Shown here in pieces: positions 24,410-64,000 of a DNA stretch of 64,000 nt. The first letter of the stretch is position 1. Each line of letters begins with the position of its first letter. Both the position numbers and the translations under genes were made by a program. Location of the stretch: assembly GCA_949825025.1 (NCBI GenBank), contig OX463784.1, forward strand, positions 3,041,668 through 3,105,667, given 5' to 3'. The notes under the pieces were generated by a model that worked only from the letters and a program-made list of their open reading frames with translations, was not told the DNA's origin and did not search any database. The DNA comes from Siphlonurus alternatus. Taxonomy: Eukaryota; Arthropoda; Insecta; Ephemeroptera; Siphlonuridae.

Positions 24410-25072
24410 AGCATTTCATTTACGCATTTATATAGCCATTTACTAAAGAAATGTATAATTTTTATTTATTTTAATATTTGTAATGTGAATTTGATTCTGA
24501 GCTATAATATTGGAGGATTTTCGTTGGCTATATATATATACTATATAGTATAGATACGATTAGATAGTATAGAAAATAAACTATATTTAATATTCATATT
24601 ATTATATATATTAATATATGATATATTATATGATATAAAAATATATACTATACATATTATATAAGCATATTATATATATATTTAAATTTAAAATATGCGA
24701 TTATGCGAATGAATATACGAGCGGTCATTATATTCAGGCGCGCGGTGGGCGATGAGGGCGATCGCCCCCCCCCCCCCCCCCCCAAAGTTCCCAAAATATA
24801 CATTCAATGTGTTACCACCCCCACCATCCTCGCACTCAAAATTTTAACATTGCGGAATAGGGCAATGCGAGCTGGATCCGCCCCTGATTATATTTAGAAA
24901 TTAGATTATTTAGATTTTAAGCTATTTACTAGTTTATTAATTTATAGCATTTCATTTACGCATTTATAGAGCCATTTACTAAAGAAATGTATAATTTTTA
25001 TTTATTTTAATATTTGTAATGCGAATTTGATCCCAAGCTATAATATATTGGAGGATTTTCGTTGGCTATTTT
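24410..25072. repeat. Direct duplication of about 125 bp inside the hAT-type element
   Basis: 24410-24530 and 24950-25072 share GCATTTCATTTACGCATTTA through GGAGGATTTTCGTTGGCTAT with only a few differences. The sequence between includes the nested 152-bp element. Confidence 0.85.
24735..24886. mobile_element. Short hAT-type nonautonomous element, nested
   Basis: 152 bp, beginning CAGGCGCGC and ending GGATCCGCCCCTG, flanked by perfect 8-bp duplications ATTATATT (24727-24734, 24887-24894). Contains a C-run of about 19. Related copies lie at 50842-51006, 55252-55414 and about 57747-57891. Confidence 0.85.
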
Positions 25073-26672
25073 TTAGCTCGCATCAGGTTGGGCTGTGCAG
25101 GTTCCAAAACTTGCTGCTAGTGGAATTTGTTTGCTTTATAGCTGCTATAGTGCTTACCAACCTCGTAATATCATCATGTGTTTATAAGGGTTCAAAACTC
25201 TCTATTATTTTTGTCATGAAATTTGCAATCAAATTTGTAATATAAAACATGAAAACTAAACAAACGTAACGCAGTTTAAAGCACTTTAAACATCCTTTAT
25301 TTTATGGTCCTTTACTTTAATTTTCAATATTTTGTAAACAAATTAAAAAGCACCAATATTTAAAAATTGTTAAAATTTTAAAAACGTCCCGTATTCCTGC
25401 ATCATTTCGTCCGCTACATTCGACAATTTTACTATTCGACGTCTACATCAAGCACGCGTGCAGTGATTCTGCGGGATTTGGTCTTGCATTTTTTTTCAAG
25501 CTAGTCTGTTGAAATTTTAATAGAGTTGAGTTTAAAATTATACTTGTTTCGTTCTTATACAAGTTATTTAAATATTAATGAATAAAAACTAAAAACTGTA
25601 TTCCGATTGAATCCGATATCCGATTTGAATCAGAAATCCGTTTTGAATCTAAAATCCGCTTCAAATTCAAAATCCGAAATCCGATTCAAATTCGGAATCC
25701 GATTCAAATTCGGAATCCGATTCAAATTCGGAATCCGATTCAAATTCGGAATCCGTTTCAAATTCGGAATCCGATTCAAATTCGGAATCCGATTCAAATT
25801 CGGAATCCGAAATCCGATTCAAATTCGGAATCCGATTGAAATTCGGAATCCGTTTCAAATTCGGAATCCGAAATCCGATTTGAATCCGATATCCGTTCGC
25901 AAAGATCGGATTTTGAATCCGCTTTCCAATAGGAATCCAAAAAACGGATTTTCGGATTTCGGATTTTTTAAAATCCGGAATTCGGATATCAAAAAAAGCG
26001 GATTTCAACAGCACTAATATTTACACTTCAATTAAAAAAAAAAATTGCAATATTATTTTTTATATTTTTATGTTATTAATTTTCTTTTTTAACAATATTT
26101 TTTGTGGTAGCTGATATTTTTATAGCTTCAAAATTTGCTTCCATCTTGATACGAACTTATCAATAAATACTAAATTTTATATCAGTTTAGTTAAAATAAA
26201 AGGACATACTGGAACTATTGTGACAAAAATTAAAATAAATATTAATATTATAATGCCAAATGAATATACAAGAGATATTACATATGGTACATACCTCACA
26301 CTGAACCGTATAGTTACAATGAGCGCCGTCATCGGCATGTTTCGGAACCATAAAAGTTTACATGTTGTTGGTAAATTGACATAATATGTTTTTGTTCATA
26401 CGAGTTTTGTCCCCCCGGAATTCAAGTTGGATGAAAAGGAGTCAGGAAAAAAAAAGAAAGTGTAATTGTTCAAATATTCTGCATTCAGGTATTGTTGTCC
26501 CAAAATTCTAATTTAAAGTTATATCAGCAAGCTTTTACAAGAAAAAAGTATGTTACTTGCCTTAATTTCTACAAAAAGATACAGGAGAGGGGGGTGAAAC
26601 AATCCAATAGTTAATATCCATATTAGTAAATAACTTTTTCGTGCAAAGGATGTTCATATTGAATTTTAATTT

Positions 26673-26914
26673 CACCTTTCGGACTTTTACCTTTGCCGAT
26701 GTTCGATGTAATCCTTCTGTGTGTAGTATGTTGCGATGATCACTTAGTGTTCGTGCACGTCACTAACACTTGCATGTACTATACATATCACTACGTTTCG
26801 AGAGTCAACCGCTCTCTTCCTCAGGTGATCTGAGACACTAAGTGACCATCGCAACATACTACACACAGAAAGATTACATCGAACACCGGCAAAGGTAAAA
26901 GTCCGAAAAGTGAG
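26673..26914. mobile_element. Hairpin element with hammerhead-like core
   Basis: CACCTTTCGGACTTTTACC and GGTAAAAGTCCGAAAAGTG ends, with inner arms GTAGTATGTTGCGATGATCA and inverse. On the - strand CTGAGGA (26818-26824), a GAGAG/CTCTC stem and GAAAC (26795-26799) resemble a hammerhead core. A related element lies at 40370-40665. Confidence 0.7.
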
Positions 26915-26931
26915 GTTATCTCCATATATAT

Positions 26932-27388
26932 CGTCCGGAATAATGAGCTATCTGCTTACCACGATTTCATTGCAATAATGAACTGTCTGCTTTTTTAGAT
27001 GAGCGCAATATGATCCATAAACTGTTATAAAATATACCCCAGTTGAAAAATTACGTCTTCACCTCATCCTTTACACGTCCAAACCAAATCGTTTTACCTC
27101 TAAAACACAACTTATTTCCTCTTCGCTCAAAGTGAGGATGAAACGAAGACATTTTGTGTTCAAGAAGAGGGAAAAAAATCTCGTCTTGTTTCCTCTTTTT
27201 TCCTGTAAAATGGTGCAAAAAAAAAAGAGGAAATTAGACGAGAGGAGAGCTTTTAATAGCGAAAAAAATATGGAATTTATTTCAACTCGGGTAGCTTCAT
27301 TTTTCGCTCACCTGAAACAGCAGATAGCTCATTATTGCAACGAGATCTTGGTAGGCAGATAGCTCATTATTTCGGATGAGAGATGATA
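26932..27388. mobile_element. AATAATGAGCTATCTGC fold-back element with nested repeat copy 2
   Basis: Ends TCGTCCGGAATAATGAGCTA and AGCTCATTATTTCGGATGAG are inverted. The GTTGAAAAATTACGTCTTC repeat is inserted at 27036-27295. Confidence 0.75.
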
Positions 27389-27389
27389 T

Positions 27390-28330
27390 TAATTACTAAT
27401 CAATAATATATTTTTTTATTCGCTTTTTTCTTCACTTCTTTCTTTTTTTCTGCGGAAATGCTTGCTGACTTTTTAATCATTACCAATTTTCCAATTCTTT
27501 TAGCAGTCAAATTCTTTTTACTTATTTTAAAAGCTAAAAGTTCCCCCTCCCCCCCCCCCCCTACACACACACACACACATCTTCTTAGTAATACTGAATT
27601 TGTGAAACTTGCTTAAAAATACTAAAAAGTGTCGATTTGTGGATTTGCATTATATTTCATTATTGATGCTTATATCAAATTATACAATAATTATTTCATT
27701 CAACTTGAATTCTTAGTCTTCTATTTTCAAAATGCTTCTTACATTGCTTGCACTGTACAAAAAAATAACATTGACAATAAACACAAAAGCTTGCTGTGTG
27801 GTGTTATATGTTTGTATATATGTACTGTTTTATTATAGGCGTGTGAAGAGAAAACCAGCTAGCTTTGACTTCAATAAACTGACTTAGGACCTTTTTAATA
27901 AATCACAAAATGTCGCGCGGCAATGTACATTACGTGGGCTCAGGCCTATTGATAGTAGGCAAGTAATCTATTCCTATTCTAATCAGCACTTTTTTTAATT
28001 AAAACATTATTTTTGTAGTTATTAATAAAAAAAACATATTTATAATTATTAGTTTTTTACATACGTTAGCACCATATAATTATACATAAATATTTTTATT
28101 GCACTCTTTTTTTTTATTTTTAAAATATTGGCTGGCTAAATTAAAAAAAAAAAAGCTTTTTATGATTATTTTTAATTGTACATATTATATATAATAATTT
28201 TAGACACATTTAGAATTTAATTATTAAATTAATGCTGCATTTTTTTTTTAATTCTTTAACTGAAGCAATGTTTTTACTATGATTTGTACATAATAATTGT
28301 GGACATCCGTAAATGGAAAATTTGCATGAC
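27390..28330. other. AT-rich stretch without recognised gene
   Basis: Only a C-run and CA tract near 27549-27580. No inverted repeat or coding signal seen. Confidence 0.6.
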
Positions 28331-28331
28331 A

Positions 28332-29063
28332 TTTTTTTATTGCAGAAATGGATAGAGGGTGCAAAGTTATGCTACTCTGAATTTTTTTAGAGACCAGAAA
28401 CTATTTTTAAAAAAATTATTGAAAGTCAATTTTATGACGTCACAAGGAGTCTGTCCTTAAAGGTGAACTGAAGGGATTGCTTTTTTTTTCCATTAGGGAA
28501 CCTTATATTACCTATCCCATCCATCTGCACTAATTTTTTCATGGCAGATACTTATTGTGCTGCTGTAGGACAATTAGTGAAAAAGTGAAGTTGTGACGTA
28601 TTAGCGACGGTTGGTTGACTTAAAACTCGCCGCCGTGAAAAAACACACGAGCGACCGCGGAAACTGCCGAGAGAGTGGCGATCGCGAGCCGATCGCCGCT
28701 CCCTCGGCAGTTTCCGCGGTCGCTCGCGGTCGCTCGTGTGTTTTTTCACGGCGGCGAGTTTTAAGTCAACCAACCGTCGCTGATACGTCACAACTTCACT
28801 TTTTCACTAATTGTCCTACAGCAGCACAATAAGTATCAGCCATGAAAAAATTAGTGCAGATGGATGGGATAGGTAATTTAAGGTTCCCTAAAGGGAAAAA
28901 AAAGCAATCCCTTCAGTTCACCTTTAAGAAAAGGATTGGCGCTAAACGCCCGTGACGTAATAAAACTGACTTTCAATAATTTTTTAAAAATACTTCCTGG
29001 ACTCTAAGAAATCTGAAAAAAATCAGGGTATCATAACTTTTTACCCTCTATCCATTTTTTTAA
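28332..29063. mobile_element. Fold-back family copy split by a TTAA-flanked hairpin
   Basis: Left arm TATTGCAGAAATGGATAGAG to the TGACGTCAC at 28435. Right arm from 28928 to 29063 ends ACCCTCTATCCATTTTT. 28461-28923 is inserted between the arms. Confidence 0.8.
28461..28923. mobile_element. 463-bp near-perfect hairpin element, TTAA-flanked
   Basis: TTAA at 28457-28460 and 28924-28927. Arms of about 220 bp start AGGTGAACTGAAGGGATTGC, contain GACCGCGGAAACTGCCGAG, and repeat inverted with few mismatches. Confidence 0.88.
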
Positions 29064-29345
29064 TTGCAGAAATGGATAGAGGGTAAAAAGTTATGCTACC
29101 CTGATTTTTTTCAGATTTTTTAAAGCCCGGGAAGTATTTTTAAAAAATTATTGAAAGTCCTTTTTGTGACGTCACGCGGCAGCAAGTCCTATCTTTTTCT
29201 TAAGGAGCGGCGTCTCGTGACGTTACAAAAATAGCTTTCAATAATTTTTTAAAAATAGTTCCCGGGCTCTAAAAAATCTGAAAAAAAAACAGGGTAGCAT
29301 AACTTTGCACCCTCTATCCATTTCTGCAATAAAAGAATTGAGGTC
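29060..29345. mobile_element. Fold-back family copy
   Basis: AATTGCAGAAATGGATAGAG and its inverse CTCTATCCATTTCTGCAAT, with GTGACGTCACG in the middle. Directly abuts the previous copy. Confidence 0.85.
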
Positions 29346-29868
29346 AATACTTCATTGTGTTTGAGGTATCATGACATAAAGTTAATCAACATTATCACAA
29401 AAAACAACTTATATATATTTTTTTTTTCATAATGGATATATAGGATACAGATTACAATACAATGAATGATTTTCTTAATTTTTTTAGTCCGAGATTAAAG
29501 TGTGCAGTCTTTAATAAAAAGGAATATTTCATATTAAGATAAACTTCTAAAGGGTGAAGGAACACTTAAAAAATAATACTGGAAAACGCAGAAAGCATAA
29601 GAAATCTGAATACGTAATTTGCATTTATTTATTTTATAGAAAAAAATCACGAAGCTTCATACCATTGTATTTGTGTATTTATTATTTATAATATATATTT
29701 TATGAATTTTATCACCCCCGGGTTCGATTAATGTATATTTTTTTTTCATTATTATACACCTTTTTGAATGTTCATACTTGCAATATATTTTTATATTTAT
29801 ACATTTTTTTCTTTGGCAGCGTAATTATAATATATTTACTGCACATATTAGCATAAATACAGATTTAC

Positions 29869-30081
29869 AGTCAAATTCACATGCTATTGCCTCCGGAAGC
29901 AACCGGAAGTGTAAGGTTTCTGACCTTCCTAGTCGTATTTCATCGTTACAATTTCACACATAAGTCAGTACTTCTACTTCAAACCACTCTGTAAAATTTC
30001 AAAACTGAATTACAAACACAAGAGCTGCAAACTTCACACTTCCGGCTACTTCCGGCAGAAATATCAAATTAACTTGACTGT
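29869..30081. mobile_element. Fold-back element TACAGTCAAATT, copy 2
   Basis: Same ends and TCCGGAAGCAACCGGAAGTG arm as copy 1. Confidence 0.82.
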
Positions 30082-30617
30082 ATTTAGATTTATTTAGATC
30101 TATACTAATTAGGACAAAAGCTTCAACAAGTTATTTTTGTTTAACTATTCTAAAAGAAATATATATATATATATATTTTTTTACACTTTTAATTTGAGGT
30201 AATTATTTAATTATTATGTGTCCATCAGTTATATTGTACAAAATAATAAACAAGTGAGAACATTGCAAACAAGTTGAACTATAAAATGTAATTTAATATT
30301 TAAAAGCAGTACAAGCTCAGCTTCATATTTTGATTCAGCTTTATGTAATATACACCGAAACTAGCATGATTAGATATCAAATTTTACCGACATATTTTAT
30401 TTTCGCAATTCGCTGTACATATTACATCTTCGTGCGAGAGTAGAAATGATATAACTACATTGAAACCAAGTCAGAAAATGACATAACTCCACGGTGGATG
30501 CTGGGAGAAAATAACCTAACTCCCCTGGACTCCTTGGAGACACAATATTACAACGTTACATATATGTATCATCACTCTCATCATTTTTTTTTTTTTTTTT
30601 TCAAGGATACACCCCTA

Positions 30618-30985
30618 AGAGCTTACAGCTCGCAGTGGGGTAATGGGTAGGGATAAGGTAGGAAACGGACGATGGCCACGGCCTGTTAATTAAGCGTCCC
30701 ATGCAGCATTTACTGAGGTGAGATTGAGGGAACCGTGGAAAAACTCAGTCAGGACGGACACGTCTACTTTTTAACAATGGACCAAACACCAAGTGATATC
30801 CAAAGCCTGGGGAACCACACACAATTGCATCACTGCACTGGTTGGAGAGCGATATGAATTTACCCCAGGGAGGGAGCAATGTAATTTTTACTTGAAACGG
30901 TCACCCATCCAAGTACTAACCACGCTCGACGTAGCTTGACTTCAGTGTTCTAAAGAGAACCGGTCAATGTACTGCACCACGCTTG
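30618..30985 (-). mobile_element. 5S rRNA-derived SINE
   Basis: On the - strand the head has GGATGGGTGACCGTTTC and TCGAGCGTGGTTAGTAC, with the shared tail (CGTCCTGACTGAGTTTTTCC, GGCCGTGGCCATC). A T-run at 30584-30601 lies beyond the tail, consistent with a poly(A) end. Confidence 0.75.
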
Positions 30986-31018
30986 ACCTCAACCAAGACA
31001 TTGTTGTTGAAAGGAGCC

Positions 31019-31565
31019 AGAATTCAGTGTACACTTCTGGACACGACGAACGTTACTGTTGCTCTGTTTGTGGACGTTACCACGCAGTCTATTGATTTGT
31101 TGGTAGACTGTAATTTTGGGGAACGGGGTTAGTGTTTTGTCTCTTCAAAATTACAAATTTTCATCTCTTTGTGTCTAGCAACTCCAGAAAATGAGGCAGA
31201 GATTTAACGTTTATGGTATCTCGAGGTGTATTACTTTATACTAAAATTTAATTCTATATGAAAGTTATTCTATGAGACTTTCCTATCAGGAAACTATACA
31301 AAAAGAGTATTTACTTTAAAAAATATATCAGATATTATAATGTACACCTCGGGAAAGCATGAACCCTCACTTGCTGCAGCTTCAATACACAGAGATGAAG
31401 ATTTGCAATTTTGGGGGATGTAAAAAGAACACCCAGTCTATAACACCCATAATATATCAAATAGTTTTGGTACACCACTCCTCCATAGACTGCGTGGTAA
31501 CGTCTACAAACAAAGCAGCAGTAACGTTCGTGGTGCCCAGAGGTGTAGTGATACAACGTGATAAC
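31019..31565. repeat. Inverted pair containing GACGTTACCACGCAGTCTA
   Basis: 31019-31215 and the complement of 31345-31565 share ACGAACGTTACTG, TTTGTNGACGTTACCACGCA and TTTTCATCTCT-like blocks. A third copy lies at 41645-41790 in na intron 2. Confidence 0.65.
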
Positions 31566-31623
31566 ATATTTGAAATGGGGTCAGTGATTTTAATCAAAAT
31601 TTCTGATGTTAAGATAATTTTTA

Positions 31624-32113
31624 ATGGGGTACTGACCAGTATTTGAGTTAGCAATACTTGTAAAAAGTACTGTGAATTCTATGAAGAACGAGCCCTATTA
31701 GAGCATTCTACGACAATTTGCTGATTTTATATGAAATTTTACAGTTTTTTTTATGACGTCATAGCATTGAATCTTAAATGGGAAAATGCATCAGTTAACT
31801 TTGCTAAAATGAAAAGTTATTGAGGTAGGAATTTCAAACCTTCATTATCGTGATTCTAGCACCTAAAAACCTTGCAAATTAAGGTTTGGTTACATTTCAA
31901 TATTAAGCATGGGTTTTGGCAATGTTAACTGATCTATTTTCCCATTTAAGATTCAATGCTATGACGTCATTTTTGAGAGGTTTCAAAAATTCATATAAAA
32001 TCAGGAAATTGTCGTAGAATGCTGTAGTAGGGCTTGTTCTTCATAAAATTCTAGTGTCTTTTGAAATTTTAATTGACAAAAACTTTAAGCTTTATTTTTG
32101 GTCAGTACCCCAT
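31624..32113. mobile_element. Fold-back element ATGGGGTACTGACCA, TA-flanked
   Basis: Perfect 15-bp ends ATGGGGTACTGACCA and TGGTCAGTACCCCAT with TA on both sides, plus inverted arms including TTCAATGCTATGACGTCAT. A TA duplication is typical of Tc1/mariner elements. Confidence 0.8.
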
Positions 32114-32324
32114 TATGAATTATTAAAAAAAATTCACAAGCCAACCAATTTGGACTCTTTATCTTTTAAAAATGCTTTTTAGTGATATTCAAAATTCAAT
32201 AGACCATTTTTCTCAGTTATAATATTTTTCAATTGAAAAGCGTTCAAAAGTGACATAAGTCACACAAAGTTATTAGTGTCAGATTTTACAACTGAAACTT
32301 CCAGTTTATATTTTCAGATAATGG

Positions 32325-32630
32325 ACAAACAACATAGCTTTTTTTTTATTATAGAAATGAATAGAGGACACCAAATTCTGATACTCTGATGTTTCCGTGT
32401 TAAAGAACTATTTTTTAAATTGAAAATGCTACCACGCCTCCTTGAAAATTTTGGACCTAAATAAAGGTCGTCAAAAGGCTCCAGTGGGCGTGGCTGAACT
32501 TTCAATAATTTTATAAAAAAAAATGTTTCTGTGCTCGGAGAAACCGAAAAAAAAAAGTAGCAAAACTTTGTATATCCTCTATTAATTTCTGCAAACAAAG
32601 AAAATATGCATGTTGTCATTGTTGTCCATT
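32325..32630. mobile_element. Fold-back family, divergent copy
   Basis: ATAGAAATGAATAGAGGACA and ATCCTCTATTAATTTCTGCA are the arms. Centre CTCCAGTGGGCGTGGC. Confidence 0.65.
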
Positions 32631-32810
32631 ATGTATTTTCCCATGGTCACTCCCAGGTGAATACTGAGGCAGTTCCAAACACAAGACCACCTCCTTTCCT
32701 ATCCTAGTAACCTCTTCATACAGTCACCTTACTCCTCTCATCCTAAGGGTTGTCTTGCAATTTATAGAACCCTAGCTATAGGGTATACATTATTACAAAT
32801 CTTATATGTG

Positions 32811-32912
32811 TAGATTCAAATACGCGCGGTCGCCATCTTTTTTATTTATCACAGGCAGACATATATTATGGCGACGGTCTGTCTGGAACCTAGGCGCATG
32901 TAGAATCTACAG
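32811..32912. repeat. Short inverted repeat TAGATTCAAATACGCGC
   Basis: TAGATTCAAATACGCGCGGT and CGCCAT are inverted as ATGGCG and GCGCATGTAGAATCTA. Confidence 0.65.
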
Positions 32913-33252
32913 GTAAACTAAGATATGTTATACTGTAATAGGTTCTATTTATAGACACACGAGAAATTTACTATAGAAAAAATTAGTATTTCCCTGCATA
33001 CGTCCTACTCTTGTAAAAATGGACGCAACAAATTCGTCTCAATGTACACTACTTAGTTTAACAAAAAATGTTGCATAGATTTATTGTTTAAAACTTTTTT
33101 TGCTATAATAGATAAATTGATGTTACAATTTTAGTTAAACGAAGTGTACAGTATTGTCCAATAAAAGTGGAACAAGTGACGACGTGATGGAATGTTGAAA
33201 TTAGTTCACTCTCTTTGTTGATTTGGCAACACTGTCGCAATTCAGGTGAGGT

Positions 33253-33703
33253 CAACGTTCCCACGCCAATGATTGGACCAATGTTAAAGGGCTTTGCCAA
33301 TCAGATTCAAGTATTTCAGGATCCATCGTACCGCGAAACTTTGAATGCGCCCATCATGTAACAGAGACCTCCGTGTCATATTGCCAGTAATTTGAACAAC
33401 TTGGGCTGAGCTTCACTGTAACTGAGAGTGGCAGCGCCACTGAATCGCAGTGGCACGGCCCGGATATCGCTGGCTGAGCGGGCAATTTCAGCCAGTAAGA
33501 ACCGGCAAGGCCGAACATTTAGCAGCGCCGCCACTCTCAGAAACAGCGAAACTCTGATCAAATCCCTGGCCATAAGACACTAAGGTCTCTGTAGGGTCTC
33601 TGTTCATACAATGCTAATTTTGAAATTTAGCAGTGTAATGGGTAAAAAAAAATAACGCGTGAAATTCACGTGTATCTTAATCTACATTTATGAAGGAACG
33701 TTG
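33253..33703. mobile_element. Fold-back element, same family
   Basis: Ends CAACGTTCC and GGAACGTTG. Inner arms GAGACCTCCGTGTCATA and GACACTAAGGTCTCTG, plus GAGAGTGGCAGCGCC and its complement. Confidence 0.75.
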
Positions 33704-33799
33704 GGTTAGATGACTCACAGTCGGAATTCTAGAAGGCTACAATAATATACAGTGTTGCCAGTTCAGCATGCGAAGTGTTCCATTTTTATTTTCCGTGAC

Positions 33800-34440
33800 T
33801 GTACATTTTCTGACTTGGTTTCCACGTACGCCTCGCACGAAGGCTGCACATAACACATGGTGCTTCCGTATATAATAAAGCCGTAGAAAGTGCCTGCGTA
33901 GATTTAGGACTAGTCCTTCAATAGATTCCAGCAATAGTCCCCATGCATCAATAATTACTTAGAATGGTTTAAATATACTCTGCATGTAGCTAATCACTTT
34001 TTTCAGATGACGACTTTTTATTTTTATACTAAATATCAATATATTAAATTATTTTTTGTAAAATTATCATTTTTAGAATTTCTTTTGAATAATTTTAATA
34101 TAATAAATTCAATAAAAACAATTTTGTAATATATAATACATTGTATTTAATATAATTATATTTTTAAATAAATCTATCTTACAAAATATTCATCCAGATT
34201 TGATAACAATGAATTCCTAATTCAATGTATATAAGCTACTAAAATAATTATACATTGTTAAATTTTTAGAAGGAAAAGAAAAAGAAGTTTAATTTAATAA
34301 AAGGGGAATTCAAATTGATAAAATACTTGTTTTAATTATGAAAGTTCTGAACCAATGTATTTCAAAGCAACAGATTTATGAAAACGTTGGCAAAATTTGT
34401 CTGCAGTAACTTAAATATATTTTAATTATTTAAATATCTT
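33800..34440. other. AT-rich stretch without recognised gene
   Basis: No coding signal or repeat recognised. Confidence 0.55.
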
Positions 34441-34469
34441 GATTTTAGTGTAGAAAAAAAGTGGTTGAT

Positions 34470-35095
34470 TTTTGTAAATAGGGCAAGTAACATGGATATC
34501 TAGGTGCGCTAGAGGATGAAAATGAACTGCAATTATCTATCTAGGGGTTTATTTCTCGTTTTATTGGGGTGCATTGAAACCTTCAGAACTTGTAAAATTA
34601 AGATATTTATGAGAGATAAAAGTCATAAGGGTCAATAAGGCTAAGCAGGTTATCTGTAAAGGGGGCTAAAGTATATGGAAATCCAATCACCTAATTTTGA
34701 GTTCAGGATTTGCGAATTTGAGATTTTTCGTTAATAAATAGTAAGGCATTCAGGGGGGGGGGGGCTAAGAATTAAGGGGTGTCTTCCACAACAATTGCCA
34801 CAATGCAAGTGCTTGCAAAGTTAGTAAAATTAGAGACTAGGGGTCTATTAATCGTTCAATGGGGGACAAAAAGGGCGTGTTTTTCTACGTTTGGTACTTT
34901 TAAGAGCTTGTATTGTTTGATATTTGCAGATTAGGGGTAATGGAGGGGCTAAGAAGCCACAATTAGCACATGTTAGGGCTTGTAAAGTTAGAGACTAAGG
35001 GTCAATAAAGCGTTTACTGGGGGGTCTAAGAAGGGGTAAATTCCGCCACAGTAGGCACATGTAAGGGCATGTATGAGTGAAACAGGCGGGTGCGT
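34470..35095 (+). repeat. G-rich degenerate repeats upstream of na start exon
   Basis: Recurring AGGGGTCAATAAGG, GGGGGCTAAGAA and CTTGTAAAGTTAGAGACTAG-like units in the intron before exon 1. No open frame of note. Confidence 0.55.
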
Positions 35096-35100
35096 TTCAG

Positions 35101-63899
<28,799 letters not shown>

Positions 63900-64000
63900 G
63901 TAAGCAGCTCTAGGTGGTGTGCAACCTCTTTGTCTACCAGATAATTAGCTGCTCTAGGAGATGTGCAACCTCTTCGTAAATAAGATAATTAGTCACTCTA

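Noticed and set aside
28552..28832. Two frames with the same protein on opposite strands
   Set aside because: This is a consequence of the near-perfect hairpin element, not two genes.

Overview
This is eukaryotic nuclear DNA, almost certainly from an insect. It is AT-rich, has large introns, and is packed with nested transposable elements, fold-back (inverted-repeat) elements, SINEs and simple repeats. The only host gene I can identify is the insect-type sodium-leak channel gene narrow abdomen (na, the NALCN orthologue). Its N-terminal half is present as 15 coding exons on the + strand from 35101 to 63899. All exon phases match and the splice sites are GT/AG. The exons encode about 827 residues: domain I, domain II and the start of the II-III linker. 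The gene runs off the right edge. The insect order cannot be fixed from sequence alone.

Layout. 1-2.8 kb: a hammerhead-ribozyme-like motif, 5S-derived SINE pieces, a 550-bp fold-back element with an 8-bp target duplication, and a (CT)n tract. 2.88-17.86 kb: a P-element/THAP9-type DNA transposon on the - strand. It has five transposase exons (THAP zinc finger, coiled coil, DDE core) with one in-frame TGA, and inverted repeats at both ends. Inside its introns sit hAT-like elements, a split tRNA-derived SINE, and a roughly 4-kb element with palindromic subterminal arrays. That element in turn contains a TTAA-flanked fold-back element, which contains a LINE fragment. 17.9-35 kb: no confirmed gene. 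It holds 5S SINEs, many fold-back elements, a 2.65-kb hAT-type element whose ends are long arrays of ATCCG-like repeats, and possibly a 5' untranslated exon of na near 20.3 kb.

35.1-64 kb: the na exons, separated by introns of about 0.5-5.5 kb that are full of insertions. Intron 1 holds a 21-bp minisatellite and acceptor-like repeats. Intron 4 holds a young Ty3/Gypsy-type LTR element in antisense orientation that keeps gag and protease but has lost reverse transcriptase, RNase H and integrase. Intron 4 also contains an unidentified exon-like coding fragment on the - strand. Partial, decayed tandem copies of na exons 3 and 8 lie next to the real exons.

The na product is a four-domain, non-inactivating cation leak channel of the neuronal plasma membrane. 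The transposons are independent of it, but several end within 30-40 bp of its 3' splice sites and could influence splicing. All coordinates and comparisons were made by eye. Family names rest on motif recognition, not on database searches.
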